In this document: positions 10,498-22,455 of the stretch, piece after piece | Layout of the letters: every line of letters starts with the position of its first letter | Position numbering within the stretch: the stretch's first letter is position 1 | Assembly (NCBI GenBank): GCA_011009095.1 | Contig: VTPC01090408.1 | Coordinates: forward strand, 285,112-349,111 | From: Ignelater luminosus | Lineage: Eukaryota > Arthropoda > Insecta > Coleoptera > Elateridae | Length of the DNA: 64,000 nt | Reading direction: 5' to 3' | The notes under the pieces: generated by a model | Told to the model about the DNA's origin: nothing | The model's input: the letters and a program-made list of their open reading frames with translations, nothing else | The model's database searches: none | Program-made: the position numbers and the translations under genes

Positions 10498-10570
10498 CAT
10501 CCTTGTTATCCCAATTGGTGCTTTGGTCTAATTAACCAAAGGACGTAGGTTCAAATCATGTCCGGGGTCA
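10498..10570 (+). mobile_element. tRNA-derived SINE head
   Basis: The B box GGTTCAAATC (10548-10557) is close to the consensus GGTTCGAATCC. Upstream is an A-box-like CCCAATTGG (about 10509-10517), and between them a perfect 7-bp anticodon-type stem, CTTTGGT CTAATTA ACCAAAG (10521-10541). The head shares TTAACCAAAGGA and the following GGTT with the copy at 8168-8241. The downstream bases (GTCAAATATCTTTCC) also loosely match, suggesting a common SINE body. It is not a functional tRNA: the acceptor stem does not close. Confidence 0.5.
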
Positions 10571-13249
10571 AATATCTTTCCATATATATATGTAAAAGCT
10601 TGTTGATATTGATATACCTAGTCAGTATAAGTGAGATAAAGCGGATTTTACAAGACTACTTAAAGGTTCTAAATTAAGAATTATATAATTTAAAAAAATT
10701 AAACTTTATATAAGTGAAACTGTCGGTGATAAAACGCCATGCACCACGGGAATTGTAAAATTGACTTAAAAATTTAAAATTGCAAATAGTACTAAAATTA
10801 TAGGTAAGAATGTCTGTTTCTCTCGCTATTGTGACGTGCACATGTGCACATCTATCGGTAATTGTCAACATGCGGTCTTGATGCATTCAATTATTTTTAA
10901 ACAAGAATTGTAAATTCAAATGTTTTCAGACATCTGTATATCAACTTCGATATAAAAGTATCCGATACAGAAAATAAAAAAAATCAAAATTATATTTATT
11001 TTAATATTAATATCACTAAATTAACTGAAATCTTTGCTGACATTTATTTTGGTTGTCTAAGAGAACGAACAACCACTAGATTCGGACCTGGATAAAGTCT
11101 CTATTTTATTTTGTTCATTAAGATCCGGAGACAGAACTCTGATGTTTCAGTAAATGAAAGGTCCAGAATACGGAAATTCCCATTAAATAGTAACAAGAAA
11201 AGTTCGAAAATCGGAGTCGGAACGTAAAATACTAATACTAAAAACTTTTGGATGCCAGATTAATATACAGACAAATTTCCATCTAGAAACACCTGAAAAT
11301 GCTTTTGCAATCTATTGCCACCATAATCTCATTTTTCCTTGAATAAATCTTGTTCTCGTGTTTTTGATATAAAGTCATGACATCAAAGTGTTCTGTCACT
11401 TGGAAAAGTTTGGAAAACGTTGTATTTCTCTTTAGAAATAATTCGTACGTTTGAATTATCTCCTAATTATAATAAATATAATTCGATGCCTATTAAAGAT
11501 TCTACAACATACGTAAATTTTTTTTATTTTCTGTCTTAAAAACCAATCAGTTTCCGTCTAACAATAAGATTGAATTCAATTTCCCGCAGCCCATTTAAAA
11601 TCATCTGCTATTTGTAATTCGCTCGGTGAGATAACTGCAATCTGCTTATTGCACAGTTAAAAATAAGCTTAACAGACAATTTTTCAGACAATTCCTTTTT
11701 AGTTGCGTCTTTAAACAACCTTATTACTTACAAAGCACATAAATATTCAAAATTAATATTTCAAAATAAGTAAGTTAATTCCTTTTTGATGTAAGGCTTA
11801 GAGATTAGGGTTTTTGGAACTAATTTTAATTGGTTGATGGTGACGATGTAGGCAAATCCCGGTGTTAATTAATACAAGCGGATTAGTACGCTGTGATTTT
11901 GCAGCCCATCGGTTCAGATAGCTGACAGCATAAAACTCAGCTTAAAATTTCCAAATGAATTTAAAGTGGTTTCATTGTACGAAGCACTTTAATTATAAAA
12001 CATATGATCGAATACTATAAATATAATAAAGAATAAAAATATCGATAATAAATCCTGCATGAAAAGAAACTGCTTGGCGTTGCCATATTAGATAACAAAA
12101 AGCGACCAAAGGAAAAAGAAAAGAAAGTCATCTATAGAAAATTGCATTTTCATTACAGGTTTCTATCTTGGATAAAATGGTAATGTGAAAAGCTATCAGA
12201 TTTCGGTCTTTTATCTCAATGCAGTGATATTTTTAGGCTTATTGGAAAAAAATTTCCCTAGAAAAAATCTAGATTTCCTTTTAACAAAACTTTTACAAAA
12301 AATCTTTTTCCTAAAAAAAATTCTAACCAACAGCCTTAAGTAATTACAAATGAAATTTTAATCCAGAAAACATCTACATTTTCTTGCTTGACGTGTAATT
12401 ACAACTCCCGAAACTTGAAACTGAATATTTTGCAATCTATTTAGAACAAAATAGTTAATTAATTATGTTTCGTAGGAAGCTAGACGTACGAAAACACAGA
12501 AACAAGCAATTAGAATGGGCCTCTATCCATTTGGAAACGATCGTTACACTGAATTCAATCTTTGCATTTATACCTTGTGAAAACCAGGAAAATAGAATTT
12601 TTATTTATTTATTACAAATGATAAGATTTTCTAATATTTTTCTATTAATGCATTTATTAAATAACTTAATCTGATCTTGTAAGCTATTTTTATAGCTTTA
12701 TTTAGGAAAAACAAAATAACGTTACATGTAGACTGCGTGGTAAATGGCAGAATTATAAAAAGTGAACGATAACAAGCAAAACGCACTTGAATTTTATGAT
12801 AACGATAACAGATTAAATTTTTATATTTTTATTTCTTTTCGATTCACTTTTTATGAGTTTGCCTATCTAAATTTCCGTAGTCTACTACTAGCAAAATATT
12901 AGCCGCTTATCTTTTGGTTACGTAATAAAGCGTAATTAACGCTTTAGGTGCTATAAAAGTTTTAATAAAACATCTAAAAACACTTTTGTTGTTTTTACCA
13001 TGCAGTAATAAAATTTGATATAAATAACCTTCAAATAATTTTATTTTCCTTCTCATGAAATCTTCTGTTTTAAAATGTTCTTTAGCAACCACGAGTAAGG
13101 AATCTTACAGTTTACCTTTCATGTGGAATTTTGTCTTTTCATCTCTAAAGACTTTCATTTCTTGTGACTATTAAGATTTAAAGGTTGTTGTTAATAATAA
13201 AATAACGGAATCTCCCTCTCTGAACTTCAAAAACTTTTGTTCGGACTGC
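10571..13249. other. Intergenic, AT-rich
   Basis: No gene or transposon was recognised. Short open frames of 60-70 codons occur, as expected by chance, and none matches a family I know. Confidence 0.4.
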
Positions 13250-13722
13250 ATCTACATTCTACAGACTCTAGACGAATTTCTTAAGATCTGATATTGAAGA
13301 AGAAAAAAGTCACCGAGCTAAATCCGGTGAATACAAAATGTTTATTGTGCTTCCCCAAAAACTGTTAGGCTTGCACAGTTCTAGTCTTCTTATCCGTTCA
13401 AGAAGGGTTTTTTGAACTTTCAGATAGTGATTTTGGCTGTCTGTCCCTCGACGTAAGCAATTTCTTGGATATTAAAAGAAAACCAATTAACATCGCTTTG
13501 AATTTATGTTTTTTTTATTTTTCCTAAACTGTTATTGCATTTTCTAAAAAGTATGGTTAATTCTAGATGTTTCCAAGAATGTCAACCCAAATGTTTATTC
13601 CAAGTTTTTTTTTACTCAGGATTAAGCAGTTTTGGCAACACCTTTGGGCACACTTTTTTCATGTCAAAGACTGTTGCCTCATCAATTGTAAGCAATCTCA
13701 CCAATTTGCAAAACCTTGAGTA
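13250..13722 (-). mobile_element. mariner transposase remnant
   Basis: On the minus strand from about 13720 are LTIDEATVFDMKKVCPK and KVLPKLLNPE, corresponding to the LGMRKVCARWVPRLLTxxQK segment before the first catalytic Asp of mariner transposases. At about 13505-13430 is SKAMLIGFLLISKKLLTSRD then RQPKSL, like KSMLIVFFDxxGIVHxEFVPxGQTVN. Near 13340-13290 are KHNKHFVF and a YSPDLAR...F-like segment, the third catalytic Asp region (SPDLAPCDFFLF). The order and direction are right for one element, but the frame is shifted and stopped several times. No terminal repeats were found. A GATA microsatellite lies immediately at its upstream edge. Confidence 0.8.
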
Positions 13723-13724
13723 GA

Positions 13725-13743
13725 AGATAGATAGATAGATAGA
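13725..13743. repeat. (AGAT)n microsatellite
   Basis: Nearly five tandem AGAT units, next to the upstream edge of the mariner remnant. Confidence 0.9.
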
Positions 13744-16699
13744 CACTCATCACTTTAAACTTCCATCAACAAATTGAGCGTTTGTGTCTATCTGCTTTAA
13801 ATGAACTGACGAACTATTCAAGTCCTCAACTGAAGTGGTCAAAATTCTCGAGGAGACAGGTCATTTCATTTGTAAAAAACCTAATCCGGTTTTGTACATA
13901 TTGATGATTTTAATAAACTGTCTTCTTTCTCTCATGGTAAGTTTTGCACCTGTAAACCCTTTCTTAGAAATGTCTAAGAGCCTGGACAGATGGTTTAGAG
14001 TTAAACAATGCTAAATACAATCCATGAAAGATTCCTTTCTTCATATGGACATCGCCAATATTTTTTCTAAAACTGAAAATAGTCTTTTCATGTTGGAAAC
14101 TACTAGTTATATAGAATCGCTTCGATTCTTTGCTTTTCTTCAAGCATATGCTACTATATCAGCTGTTGTGGATGTTGGAATGGGCATTCCTAGCAAGTTG
14201 TTTGTATTCTCTCGAATCAGTTTGGCTTGACCATATTGACTTCTACTGGTATATTCTTCTGACTAGTTTCAAAAAGAAGGTTTTTTTGGAAACTTGATTT
14301 TGCCTTAATTCGTCTCTAGGTTTCTGTATGTTCCATTGAATCTAAATGCATATTTCCCTAAAGAACATCCAAGTGATCTATAAAATGTATTTTGTATTAC
14401 ATTAGATTGTACGGTAGTATGAACAAATAAACAGATGGCATCAAATACTAAAATCTTTGCTCTGGTTGATAAGTTTGAAGCATGTCTTCCCTTAAAACCC
14501 CTTTATAATGGCAACATTGAGTTTTAGTTGATAATTTGATTGATTTACATGATCCATATTAATTTCAGCTTTTAAAACTTAAAACTCCAATATCTCACTT
14601 GTGGCACTCGTAGAGTTGGTTATTCTTATTAGATATGTTACATATGGATAGTATCAAATTTTTCGTTTTCAAAGTTTAGAGGTTGAAATTTATGGTTAGG
14701 GTCGGTTGCCAAGATTATTAAAAACTCCATATCGGTTTGTTTTAAAATGACGACTTGGAATTTACAAATCGTAACCAAGAAAGATGTGAGAATCTTTTTG
14801 GCACCAGATTTTGTAACTCCATTTAGCTTAGTCCATCTCATAACCTGCACATACTGAATATAGGGCTGTATATTACTGGATGGCTTAAAAGAAGTGTTAG
14901 AAAGTTTTTCTGCTGTAGTTTAACGCACATTAAGATTTGAAATATCCAGGGTCGGCTTTAAAATTTCGTGTGACGTGAGAGAATTTCAAGTTTTTGAGCC
15001 TATGAACCTTACACCAGAAAAATCTACTTGATAAGCCCAAGCAAGTTCGAGCAATTAAAAAAATTAGAACAGTTCGAACAGCTCTATGGGCTCGCAAAGG
15101 CCTTAAAAACTCGACTTTTAAGAATATGACCTTTCCTGTCCAAACTTAGTCCTGGAAATATACCTGACATTGTCTTATAGATTCATGACTCATTTAGAAA
15201 GTTGGAAAATGTACAGACAAGTTTTCGCCGAAAAAATGAGTTTCTTTCAAGCGCCTGTTGATATTATCTGATATTAATTGAAGAGTTGCAGTTTTATTTG
15301 AACAAGAGGATGATGAATATCGAAAAGACCAAGAGGCAAAATTGTTGAAAATGTACGAACGAGTCATTTTAGCAGTCGGAAGAAGTTGTTCTTAGGTTTT
15401 TTGATACCAAACAACGCGCTCAGCATTCAAGAGAAAAAAAAACAGGCTTTATCCAAAAAGATGTCTTTCAGTTTCAGGATCTAATCGTTATCTCATCAGA
15501 TGGAGATGGAAGGGTTTTTGTGAAAACATTCTGTGTGAAATTCTAGTTTTTTGTTTTAAACAGACATCATATCAAATTTTACTTGTTTGTTTTTATTGTG
15601 TATTTCAAGTTTACTTTCCAGTAGTTATTTTGCGCCGCCCAGTATTTGCGGACTATAGACTTTTGGCAAAGCAACGAAACAGACCGGAAGCAATTGAAGT
15701 ACGACGTTATAAATTGCAAAAACTCAAAACCTTCTTCATTGAGCCTCCCAGCTTTAACAGTTAAGTCTGTTCAAGGAATACCTTCAGTTTCGGGAATAAA
15801 TTGTAATGTAGTATCTCGAAGGCAGAGTTAGCGTGGCGGCTAATTTATGTATTCGTCTACGGGACCTTACGTTGTTACTAAATGTTATGTTTAATTCTGG
15901 AAATTCAGTAACATATATCTCTTTGTAATTGTTCCAATAGGCGATGTAAGTCTACAAATTTTCTTCTTCACTTAATTTGTTTTTTTTTAATTTTTATTAC
16001 AAATTCTTCTTATTATAATATTATAATTTGAGATAATGAATATATTTTATTAAATAGTCAAAACAGATGTTATGTTTGGATTAAGAAAAAGAAAAATAAG
16101 AATTTCCTCTAGAAAGGAAAGGAAATATCTTATTCCAAGTAAATGAAAGTTAGAATGCTCGACAGAATCTCAACTGTTGATGTTTGTAGAAGTTCATCTG
16201 TCTAACTAATGTTGTAGTTGGAATGTTATTGGAGTTACTTCCCTGCTAATGTCAATTATCACCTTTGTTTCTTTTATTTAACTTCTACTTTTCTTATGAG
16301 GTCGAATCATGCTCTTCATTCATTTAATTCGCTTTTAATAAACGTATACGTGGAGTTTAAAATTGCCTCTTATAATGAAAGGGTACATAATTATTGGTGG
16401 AGTTTCTTTGAATTTTTTATATTTTCAAGAAAGAGCTGAAGATTATTAATTTAAATAGATTGTCTTTGGTGTTCTAGACATGCTGAGAGAAAAGCGTGGT
16501 TAGTACACAATATTCAATCAGAGTTGAAAAGGGGTTGCTTTGTATTTCAACAAAGAACGTGTAAATTACATTAAAGTTGTATATCATTTGAAACATCAAA
16601 TTATGAACTGTTTCTAGTGTAGTGGGGTGTAATTCTAATTATAATAGGCATACAAAAAGGGTAGATGTATTAAACTACAAGTTAAACTCATTAAAGCAA
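13744..16699. other. Unassigned region with decayed coding-like patches
   Basis: Several patches have the moderate GC and codon-like texture of old transposon coding sequence but were not identified. Minus-strand open stretches include 14638-14850 (with MRWTKLNGVTKSGAKK) and pieces around 14230-13900 (with LTMRERRQFIKIINMYKTGL). On the plus strand, 15600-15830 reads an RNRPEAIEVRRYKLQKLK-like piece in one frame. I cannot link them to one family, and no terminal repeats or direct repeats flank them. Confidence 0.3.
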
Positions 16700-16935
16700 G
16701 TTCTCTCACACTCTTTATATGCCGATCATCGTAGCTCATTGGTAACCACCGTACAAAATGAAAATCCATACCGCACGAACGCGTCCAAAGGGACAGCTTA
16801 GTGGCGGTGCTATCCCATTACCGATTACACAATAGTGTTTAATAAAGTGTATGATATATGTAGCGTGAATCGACGGTCAACTTCAAGCACGCCCGGGTGC
16901 GCAACCCCGAAGCTCGCCTCGCTGGCGCCGCCAGT
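16700..16935. other. CpG-rich, GC-rich patch
   Basis: Bases 16725-16930 carry about twenty CpG dinucleotides, far more than neighbouring sequence, and 16865-16928 is about two-thirds G+C. On the plus strand, 16864-16927 is open, starts just after an AG at about 16862-16863 and can end before a GTATAT. It would read ESTVNFKHARVRNPEARLAG. This fits a short internal exon, but no homologue is recognised and no neighbouring exon was found. It could equally be a promoter-type CpG cluster or part of an unrecognised element. Confidence 0.35.
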
Positions 16936-18306
16936 ATATCACTGGAATAATACGAAAATTATACTCCTCATTACGTCAATTTGCAAAATACTCTAATTGG
17001 AACACAAATTATACTGTTTTGAGCGATGCCCTCGATTAAAAATTAGCATTTTATTTATATTTCATACGGGAGCAGCTGCTTTATTATACGGAGAGGTATT
17101 AGAAAAGTAATTAGGAAATTACAACAGAAGCAAGGGAAAGCTGACCTCACTGAAAAGAAAACAAAAACTAAATTTTCTAAACGTAACCTAAGTAGTTTGT
17201 TATACAGCACTGCAAAGTTTAATTAAACCGCATCTATAATATGGCTTTGCTTTCATTACATCTCGTACTACTTATTTAGAATACAAGTGCTCTTCTAGTG
17301 TTTTACAACAACTTTGGTTAAACTGAAGATTTTCCTGGTAATATTATTAAAGTTTTAGTTTAATTCTTATCTCGCTGAAATGATTCAGTTGTTTTTATTA
17401 ACATAAAATTCTCTTTCCAGTTTACTAATCTATTTCTACTTGAGAATGCAATTTTGCAACATGAAACGGTTGTTGAATATTAACAATATTGTTGGAGATG
17501 TTTACCTGCAAAACGATGAAACGCTTATTAATGCGCTTTCGAGCATGTAACATAATCGTGTAGTGCAAGTGCATCTTGCATTTTGTAATAGATTAGTAGC
17601 AAGCATAACAAAACGAATAAAGCGCACCAGAACGAGACAACTATTTGGCATTGAAAAATCTTCAGAAGAAATTATGAACAGAAAGAAAAAACTTTAAGTT
17701 CAAAATAGATAACATTAGAGGAAACTGGTAGACGCGAAAATTAGAAAAAGAAGAGGAAAACTTTTGTTCGACATTAGGGCATTTAAGGGTGACAACAACA
17801 ATAAACATCCTTAACTGCTACTAAAACGTTTAATACTGAATGAAACCTTTTAATTGCTTCCTATTAAAGCGATTTCATAAATAAAAGTTTTTTATGGCGT
17901 GGATCCATTCGGTATTTATTGATTTGAGGTTTTTCTTAGTACATCAATGAATTATTATAATCATAAACATAAAGGTTAATATTTTCCAGCTTATATTAGA
18001 TTGTCCCATTCACTCTTTTGCTATATTTTATCATACAGCTTAAGATAATTAATTGATATCTTATAGCTCCTTTCAGATTAGTAGATGTTTCTAAAACTGT
18101 ACTCCACGAAGGAAAAAGCAATGCTATGCTAATGTTTGTATTACAAGCACAACAAATATAGTAACTATGAAAACTTTCTTGGTTGAAAGAACATAAGAAC
18201 AACTCCGTCTGGTTAGCTCGATGGGCAAACAAAGCATTTTAAAAAACATCCTTGCCTATCCAGACTTGATTATGAAATGATACCTATATAGGCATTATTT
18301 TACAGA
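16936..18306. other. Intergenic, nothing recognised
   Basis: AT-rich sequence up to the left TA of the pogo element; no gene or repeat is supported. Confidence 0.4.
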
Positions 18307-18320
18307 TAGGGGAGGTTAGT

Positions 18321-18332
18321 CCACTGTGAGAC
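18321..18332 (+). repeat. pogo subterminal motif copy 1 (in left terminal repeat)
   Basis: CCACTGTGAGAC, the element-wide 12-base motif, inside the left terminal inverted repeat. Confidence 0.8.
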
Positions 18333-18437
18333 ACAAATTTTTAATTTTTAATATCATCATCGCTACTCACCTCTGAACATCCTTATGCAATAACCTTACA
18401 AAATAATTAAGCTCTAAACTAATTTGTTGAATTAGGT

Positions 18438-18449
18438 CCACTGCGAGAC
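18438..18449 (+). repeat. pogo subterminal motif copy 2
   Basis: CCACTGCGAGAC, one base different from copy 1, 117 bases further in. Confidence 0.75.
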
Positions 18450-18496
18450 AGCATTTAATAAATGTTCAAGAAAAGTTTATTTTTGGCTTACCTAGA

Positions 18497-20247
18497 CTAC
18501 AAGACATTTTTATCAAAATTGATTTCAAAGGTAACAAATCGACCTTGACGTTTGGTGTTGGCAGTTACAACAGGTTCAGGTAAAATCATTGCAATGTCAG
18601 CCTTCAATACCATTGACTCGTCTTCCACTGTTGGACAGATGAAGCTGTTTGAAATTTTATTACTGCGTCTCAGAAACGAAACACAAAACTCTTTTTGATT
18701 TTCACTTATTGTTAATACTCTTCCTACATAGAACAGGTCTGCATCCGACCTTTTGACCGCAAATTTCACAAGGGCAAAGTCGTTTGGGATCCTTATTTAA
18801 TACCAAATCCATAGCTGGTGGTGAAGATGAAGGACAAAACTCACCACCTGAACTTTTCTGATCAGACATTTCCGGTTGTGATTCCTCTGAAGACTTTGGC
18901 TTTTTGATTTTTTTAGATTTATTTTCTTCCTTTTTCTGTGGTGTATTCTCCTTTTTATTTTTGCCTTTGGGTATCCAATAAATTTCTTAAGACTAATGAA
19001 ATCAGTGTTTTCATCAAGCTTCTTTGATTCGTTATTTGTGCTGGAGCCCTCTGCTGTGGCAGACATTAGGTCTACTCCTACAGTAGTGCTTAGGAACAGA
19101 GCTAGGTAAAAAGTCAGTATCAGTGAAGACATGACGGTCCAAAGGCGCAATTCCTGTCCTCTTCAACCTTGCCAAGATATTAATTGAAGTCATGGCTCTC
19201 TCAAATGCTACACCGCAGCACCCTGAAATGTCATAAATGGACATTGGGGTTCCTGGGTGGTCTTTCATCCACTGATCCACTGAAGTATTATAATGTGCCT
19301 TGAGAGGGCCGTAAACGGCCACATTAAGTAGCTGAAGGCGGTGGCTACAATGTGAGGGCATTGTGGCGATGGTTACCCCAAGCTGATGACATCCAAAGAG
19401 ATGTGGCTCTCATGGTTGTCCATGATTAGGAGTGTTGGGTTTTTCTTCGTAGAACACGTCTCTCTAATAAAATGTTTCATAACTGATACAAACAGATTGG
19501 CTAAGCCGATGGTGCTCCTCGAAGCATATGCTCCTTAAAGTGGACTCGAGGAAATACCATAGCAGGGGGAAGAGCATCGCCCCGTGCACAGATAATATTG
19601 CAGGCTGTGACAAGCTGGCCTCTCTCAGCGCTTATAACTGAGCTGACTTGCTTGCAGCCTTTCTGCGCAAATACCCTCTTGGGAGACTGAACAGTTGTAA
19701 GTCCTGTCTCGTCTAAGTTAAAGATTCTTGATCCATCTCCAAAAGTAGGATTCCTCATCATTGCCGTATTGAGAGTATCAAAGAAGGTGTTAATGTTGTG
19801 TTTATTGAAAGCTGTAGCTCTTGATAAGAAACAAGCCTCGGGGTTTTGCAAACTAAAGCGAGGATGACGCTTTATGAATCCAAAAGTCCATTCCTTACCA
19901 GCAATTTCTTTGGAAACCCAGGCATTATTTTTTACAGCCATTTTTCTTAGGTCTCGCATGGTTAAGCCAAAGCACATTTTTGAAGATTCCAAAATAAAAT
20001 CTTCCAATTCTTTCTCCTGCACATTTGTAAACACCTGCCTGTTTCCAAAGTTCGGGGTGAACTTCATGTTGCCCCCAGGTCTCGCTATCTTTTTACATAT
20101 CAGGCAAGTCTTTGGAAAGATAAAAACCAGTGTCCTTAGCCATTCCTCTGACACTTTTGCCTTTTTCAACAACCTGTTTGACAGCCTCTTTCATTTGATC
20201 TTCGCTGAATGTCACTTTATCAGATTTTTTTTTCTATTTCGAGCCAT
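18497..20247 (-). pseudogene. pogo/Tigger-like transposase, frame-shifted
   Basis: Probable start ATG at 20245-20247 (MARNRKK), followed by a run of nine A where one more base would restore the SDKVTFSEDQMKEAVKQVVE frame. Next comes the psq/CENP-B-type helix-turn-helix (KEAVKQVVEKGKSVRGMAKD). The longest open part, 19501-20172 (223 codons), covers the second DNA-binding helix domain (WTFGFIKRHPRFSLQNPEAC) and the first catalytic Asp in RIFNLDETGLTTVQSPKRVF. Around 19430 is LLIMDNHESHISLD, the second Asp. At 19361 is MPSHCSHRLQLLNVAVYGPL, where the family has PLDVAV: the third catalytic Asp is Asn (19323-19325). The C-terminal tail (18497-18769) with FALVKFAVKRSD, VSFLRR and ILPEP is the domain common to insect Tigger-like proteins. 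Frame changes near 20225, 20120, 19505 and 19385 make it a pseudogene. The single-base homopolymer break could be an assembly error. Confidence 0.9.
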
Positions 20248-20383
20248 TATCCAAAAAAATATAAAATAATTTGAAACATAAGTATTAATTAAGTCCTGTT
20301 AGCCTATATTATTTTCATGCCAGGTTGAAGTGTACATGCAAAGAAAAACTGATTACAGACTATATGATAAGCTTACTAGACAT

Positions 20384-20395
20384 GTCTCACAGTGA
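20384..20395 (-). repeat. pogo subterminal motif copy 3
   Basis: GTCTCACAGTGA on the plus strand, the inverse of CCACTGTGAGAC with one change. Confidence 0.75.
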
Positions 20396-20407
20396 ACGCG
20401 CTCAGGT

Positions 20408-20419
20408 GTCTCACAATGG
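20408..20419 (-). repeat. pogo subterminal motif copy 4
   Basis: GTCTCACAATGG on the plus strand, one change from the motif, 24 bases from copy 3. Confidence 0.75.
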
Positions 20420-20748
20420 ACAACCCTGCTTCACTGACAAATATTTCATTTTTCTCAAACAAGCGTTCGGCACGTTAATTGACTAAACACTTAGGCGCTT
20501 ATTATAGTCATGTCTTTCAATTGATAAAATAGTTGAGCTAATTTACTTACCAGTTTAAATGCAGCACAGTACGCAAATAAATAGACAAAATTTACATTTC
20601 AGTCCAAAAAACATAAAATCAAAGTAAATACGCTCTGACTGCCGCTCTACAAGTCAGCCATTTTGGCATCGTATGGTGGGGTAGTATACGAGTTTTACGC
20701 AAGGTAGCAACACCAACTTAGTTTTCAAAATAATGGAAAAAATCATTT

Positions 20749-20760
20749 GTCTCACAGTGG
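20749..20760 (-). repeat. pogo subterminal motif copy 5 (in right terminal repeat)
   Basis: GTCTCACAGTGG, the exact inverse of copy 1, inside the right terminal inverted repeat. Confidence 0.8.
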
Positions 20761-20774
20761 AAGATCCTCCCCTA

Positions 20775-21780
20775 CATAATATGACTTCTTTGAAGAAACA
20801 AATTGAAGCGAATTCTATTGAAAGATTCTTAGTTTTTAGTAATTACTACGCCAAAATTGAAAACGAGAGGAAAACCAAAATGTATGCCCAAGTTCAGAGC
20901 TGATCTATTCAGAAAGAGTTGAGAACGCATCGATAATATATGACAAAAATAAACACTGAAACAAATTAGATTTAACTTTGCGCAGAAATGATAACAGACA
21001 TTGATTCAAGAGCAAGGAAACATTTTTTATACTTAGTCTAGATCCCAAACACTATTTTTACTGGCATCTAATTAGCGTCAAAAATTAATACAGTGATCTC
21101 ATCTAGAAATATTTTAAAGGTGTCTCATCTACTCAGAGCTTATGGTAGTTTGAAAACAGCTTTGATTTCCTATAACTTGCTCTGAGGTTTTCAGTTTTAT
21201 ATATTTCAACTAATAACTAGGATTGTTCATCTTACACCTTTGGGTAAAAAAGATGCTCAATACAAAACGCATTTTGGGAAAAAAAGTTTAAAGATCCCTC
21301 TCCTATTCGTTTGTTTAGTTGAATCATTTTGCTCTGATCTGTACGATTTATGCCCTTCTGGTAAATCATTCCTGATTGATATTTTAAATTTTTAAACTGT
21401 ATTACTTTATTTTGGTGTTGATCAATAATAAGTCTTGAGTTAGATTTATTTTGGGTCGTAGCTTCTAAAGCTGTTTCAATAAAGCTTTAACCAATATTTT
21501 GGGATGCTCTTTGTCATTATCATTAGTGAGGATTTCTTAGCTATTCCAGCAGAAAACAACATATTACCTTAATTCTAAAACTGCTACTATTTGGTTTCCA
21601 TGCTGTATCAATAATTTGATCAGTATATGTTTTTACTAATGTATTTTTTCATTTTGGGCATCAACCACAAAGTTTGTAAGAAGCATAATTATACAAGCAC
21701 GTCCTACATATTTCGCTAAAGCAGCTTATTTGTGAGTTTATGTTCTGCATACCATACTTGCACTTATTTTTGTTGTTAGT
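20775..21780. other. Intergenic, nothing recognised
   Basis: AT-rich DNA between the pogo element and the piggyBac remnant. The latter's left end and TTAA site could not be located with confidence. Confidence 0.4.
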
Positions 21781-22455
21781 GGATTTACTCTCGCTGAAGC
21801 ACTAGCAATGCTAGAAGAAAAATACCACAAGAAGAAAGATGAAGCAATCTTTCCTCCAACAAATGCATGCAGTGATATTACGTACGAAGACTCTGATGAT
21901 AAAGAATATGCCATCTTGGATCATTTGCTTGCTTCTCAATTACGGCCACCTGTTGAAATCAAAGGGGTGTGTAAAACTGCTGAAACTAAAATAGATGTGA
22001 CTATGAAAGATGAGAATTCTAGTAATGAAGAATTCCAACCTAAATTATTTGCCACTTTCAAACAATTCGCGAAAAAGCAAAAAACTACCACTGGACGAAG
22101 AAAGATATTGTCCCGTTTCTGTACATTGGCCAACATTTTTTACTGTAAAAAAATTTTATCACCTTTTGAATATTTCGACTTGTTTTTGGCCGAAGATTTG
22201 TTGGAGAAAACTGTAAATTTTAGTAACTTTCATGCATCGCTTAGAAAGAAAGTTTTCCAAAATTTGATTATTATTCACCGAACTAAATAAAAGATTTCTT
22301 TGAGCATCAACCGGTAGAACAGAACCACAGCATAGACGAATCAATGGTACCATATTTTGGAAAACATAGCTGTAAACAGTTTATTTGGAACAAACCTGTA
22401 AAATACGGATACAAAATATAGACCGAAGAAACAAGAGATGGTTATATGGTTAGAT
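21781..22455 (+). mobile_element. piggyBac-like transposon remnant
   Basis: Translation from 21781 gives FTLAEALAMLEEKYHKKKDE, then acidic IFPP...DITYEDSDDKEYAILDH and LLASQLRPPVEI, the N-terminal style of insect piggyBac transposases. FCTLANIFYCKKILSPFEYF then DLFLAEDLLEKTVNFSN matches the FSPxxxFxLFFDDELLxLIVxxSN segment that opens the core. The open frame is 160 codons from the ATG at 21808 and stops at 22290. A second piece at about 22291-22440 reads SIDESMVPYFGKHSCKQFIW then NKPVKYGYKI, the segment with the first catalytic Asp (family form SIDExMxxFxGRxxxKQYMPxKPxKxGxK). About 150 codons normally lying between these parts are missing, and the rest of the catalytic domain was not found. 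No terminal repeats were seen. Dead element. Confidence 0.85.

Larger units (their letters stand above)
18309..20772 (-). mobile_element. pogo/Tigger-like DNA transposon, nearly whole
   Basis: A 2464-bp element flanked by TA (18307-18308 and 20773-20774), the duplication expected for pogo. Both ends begin GGGGAGG, followed after five or six variable bases by CCACTGTGAGAC, in inverted orientation. The 12-base motif CCACTGTGAGAC occurs five times in the terminal regions: 18321-18332 and 18438-18449 on the left; 20384-20395, 20408-20419 and 20749-20760 (inverted) on the right. Such subterminal copies probably bind the transposase N-terminal domain. The element contains one transposase gene on the minus strand, broken by only a few frame shifts. 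With its preserved ends this looks like the youngest DNA transposon in the window. Confidence 0.93.

Noticed and set aside
10498-10570. Functional tRNA gene
   Set aside because: Anticodon stem and B box are good but acceptor and D stems do not close.
13535-13723. 62-codon plus-strand frame
   Set aside because: Antisense of the mariner remnant.
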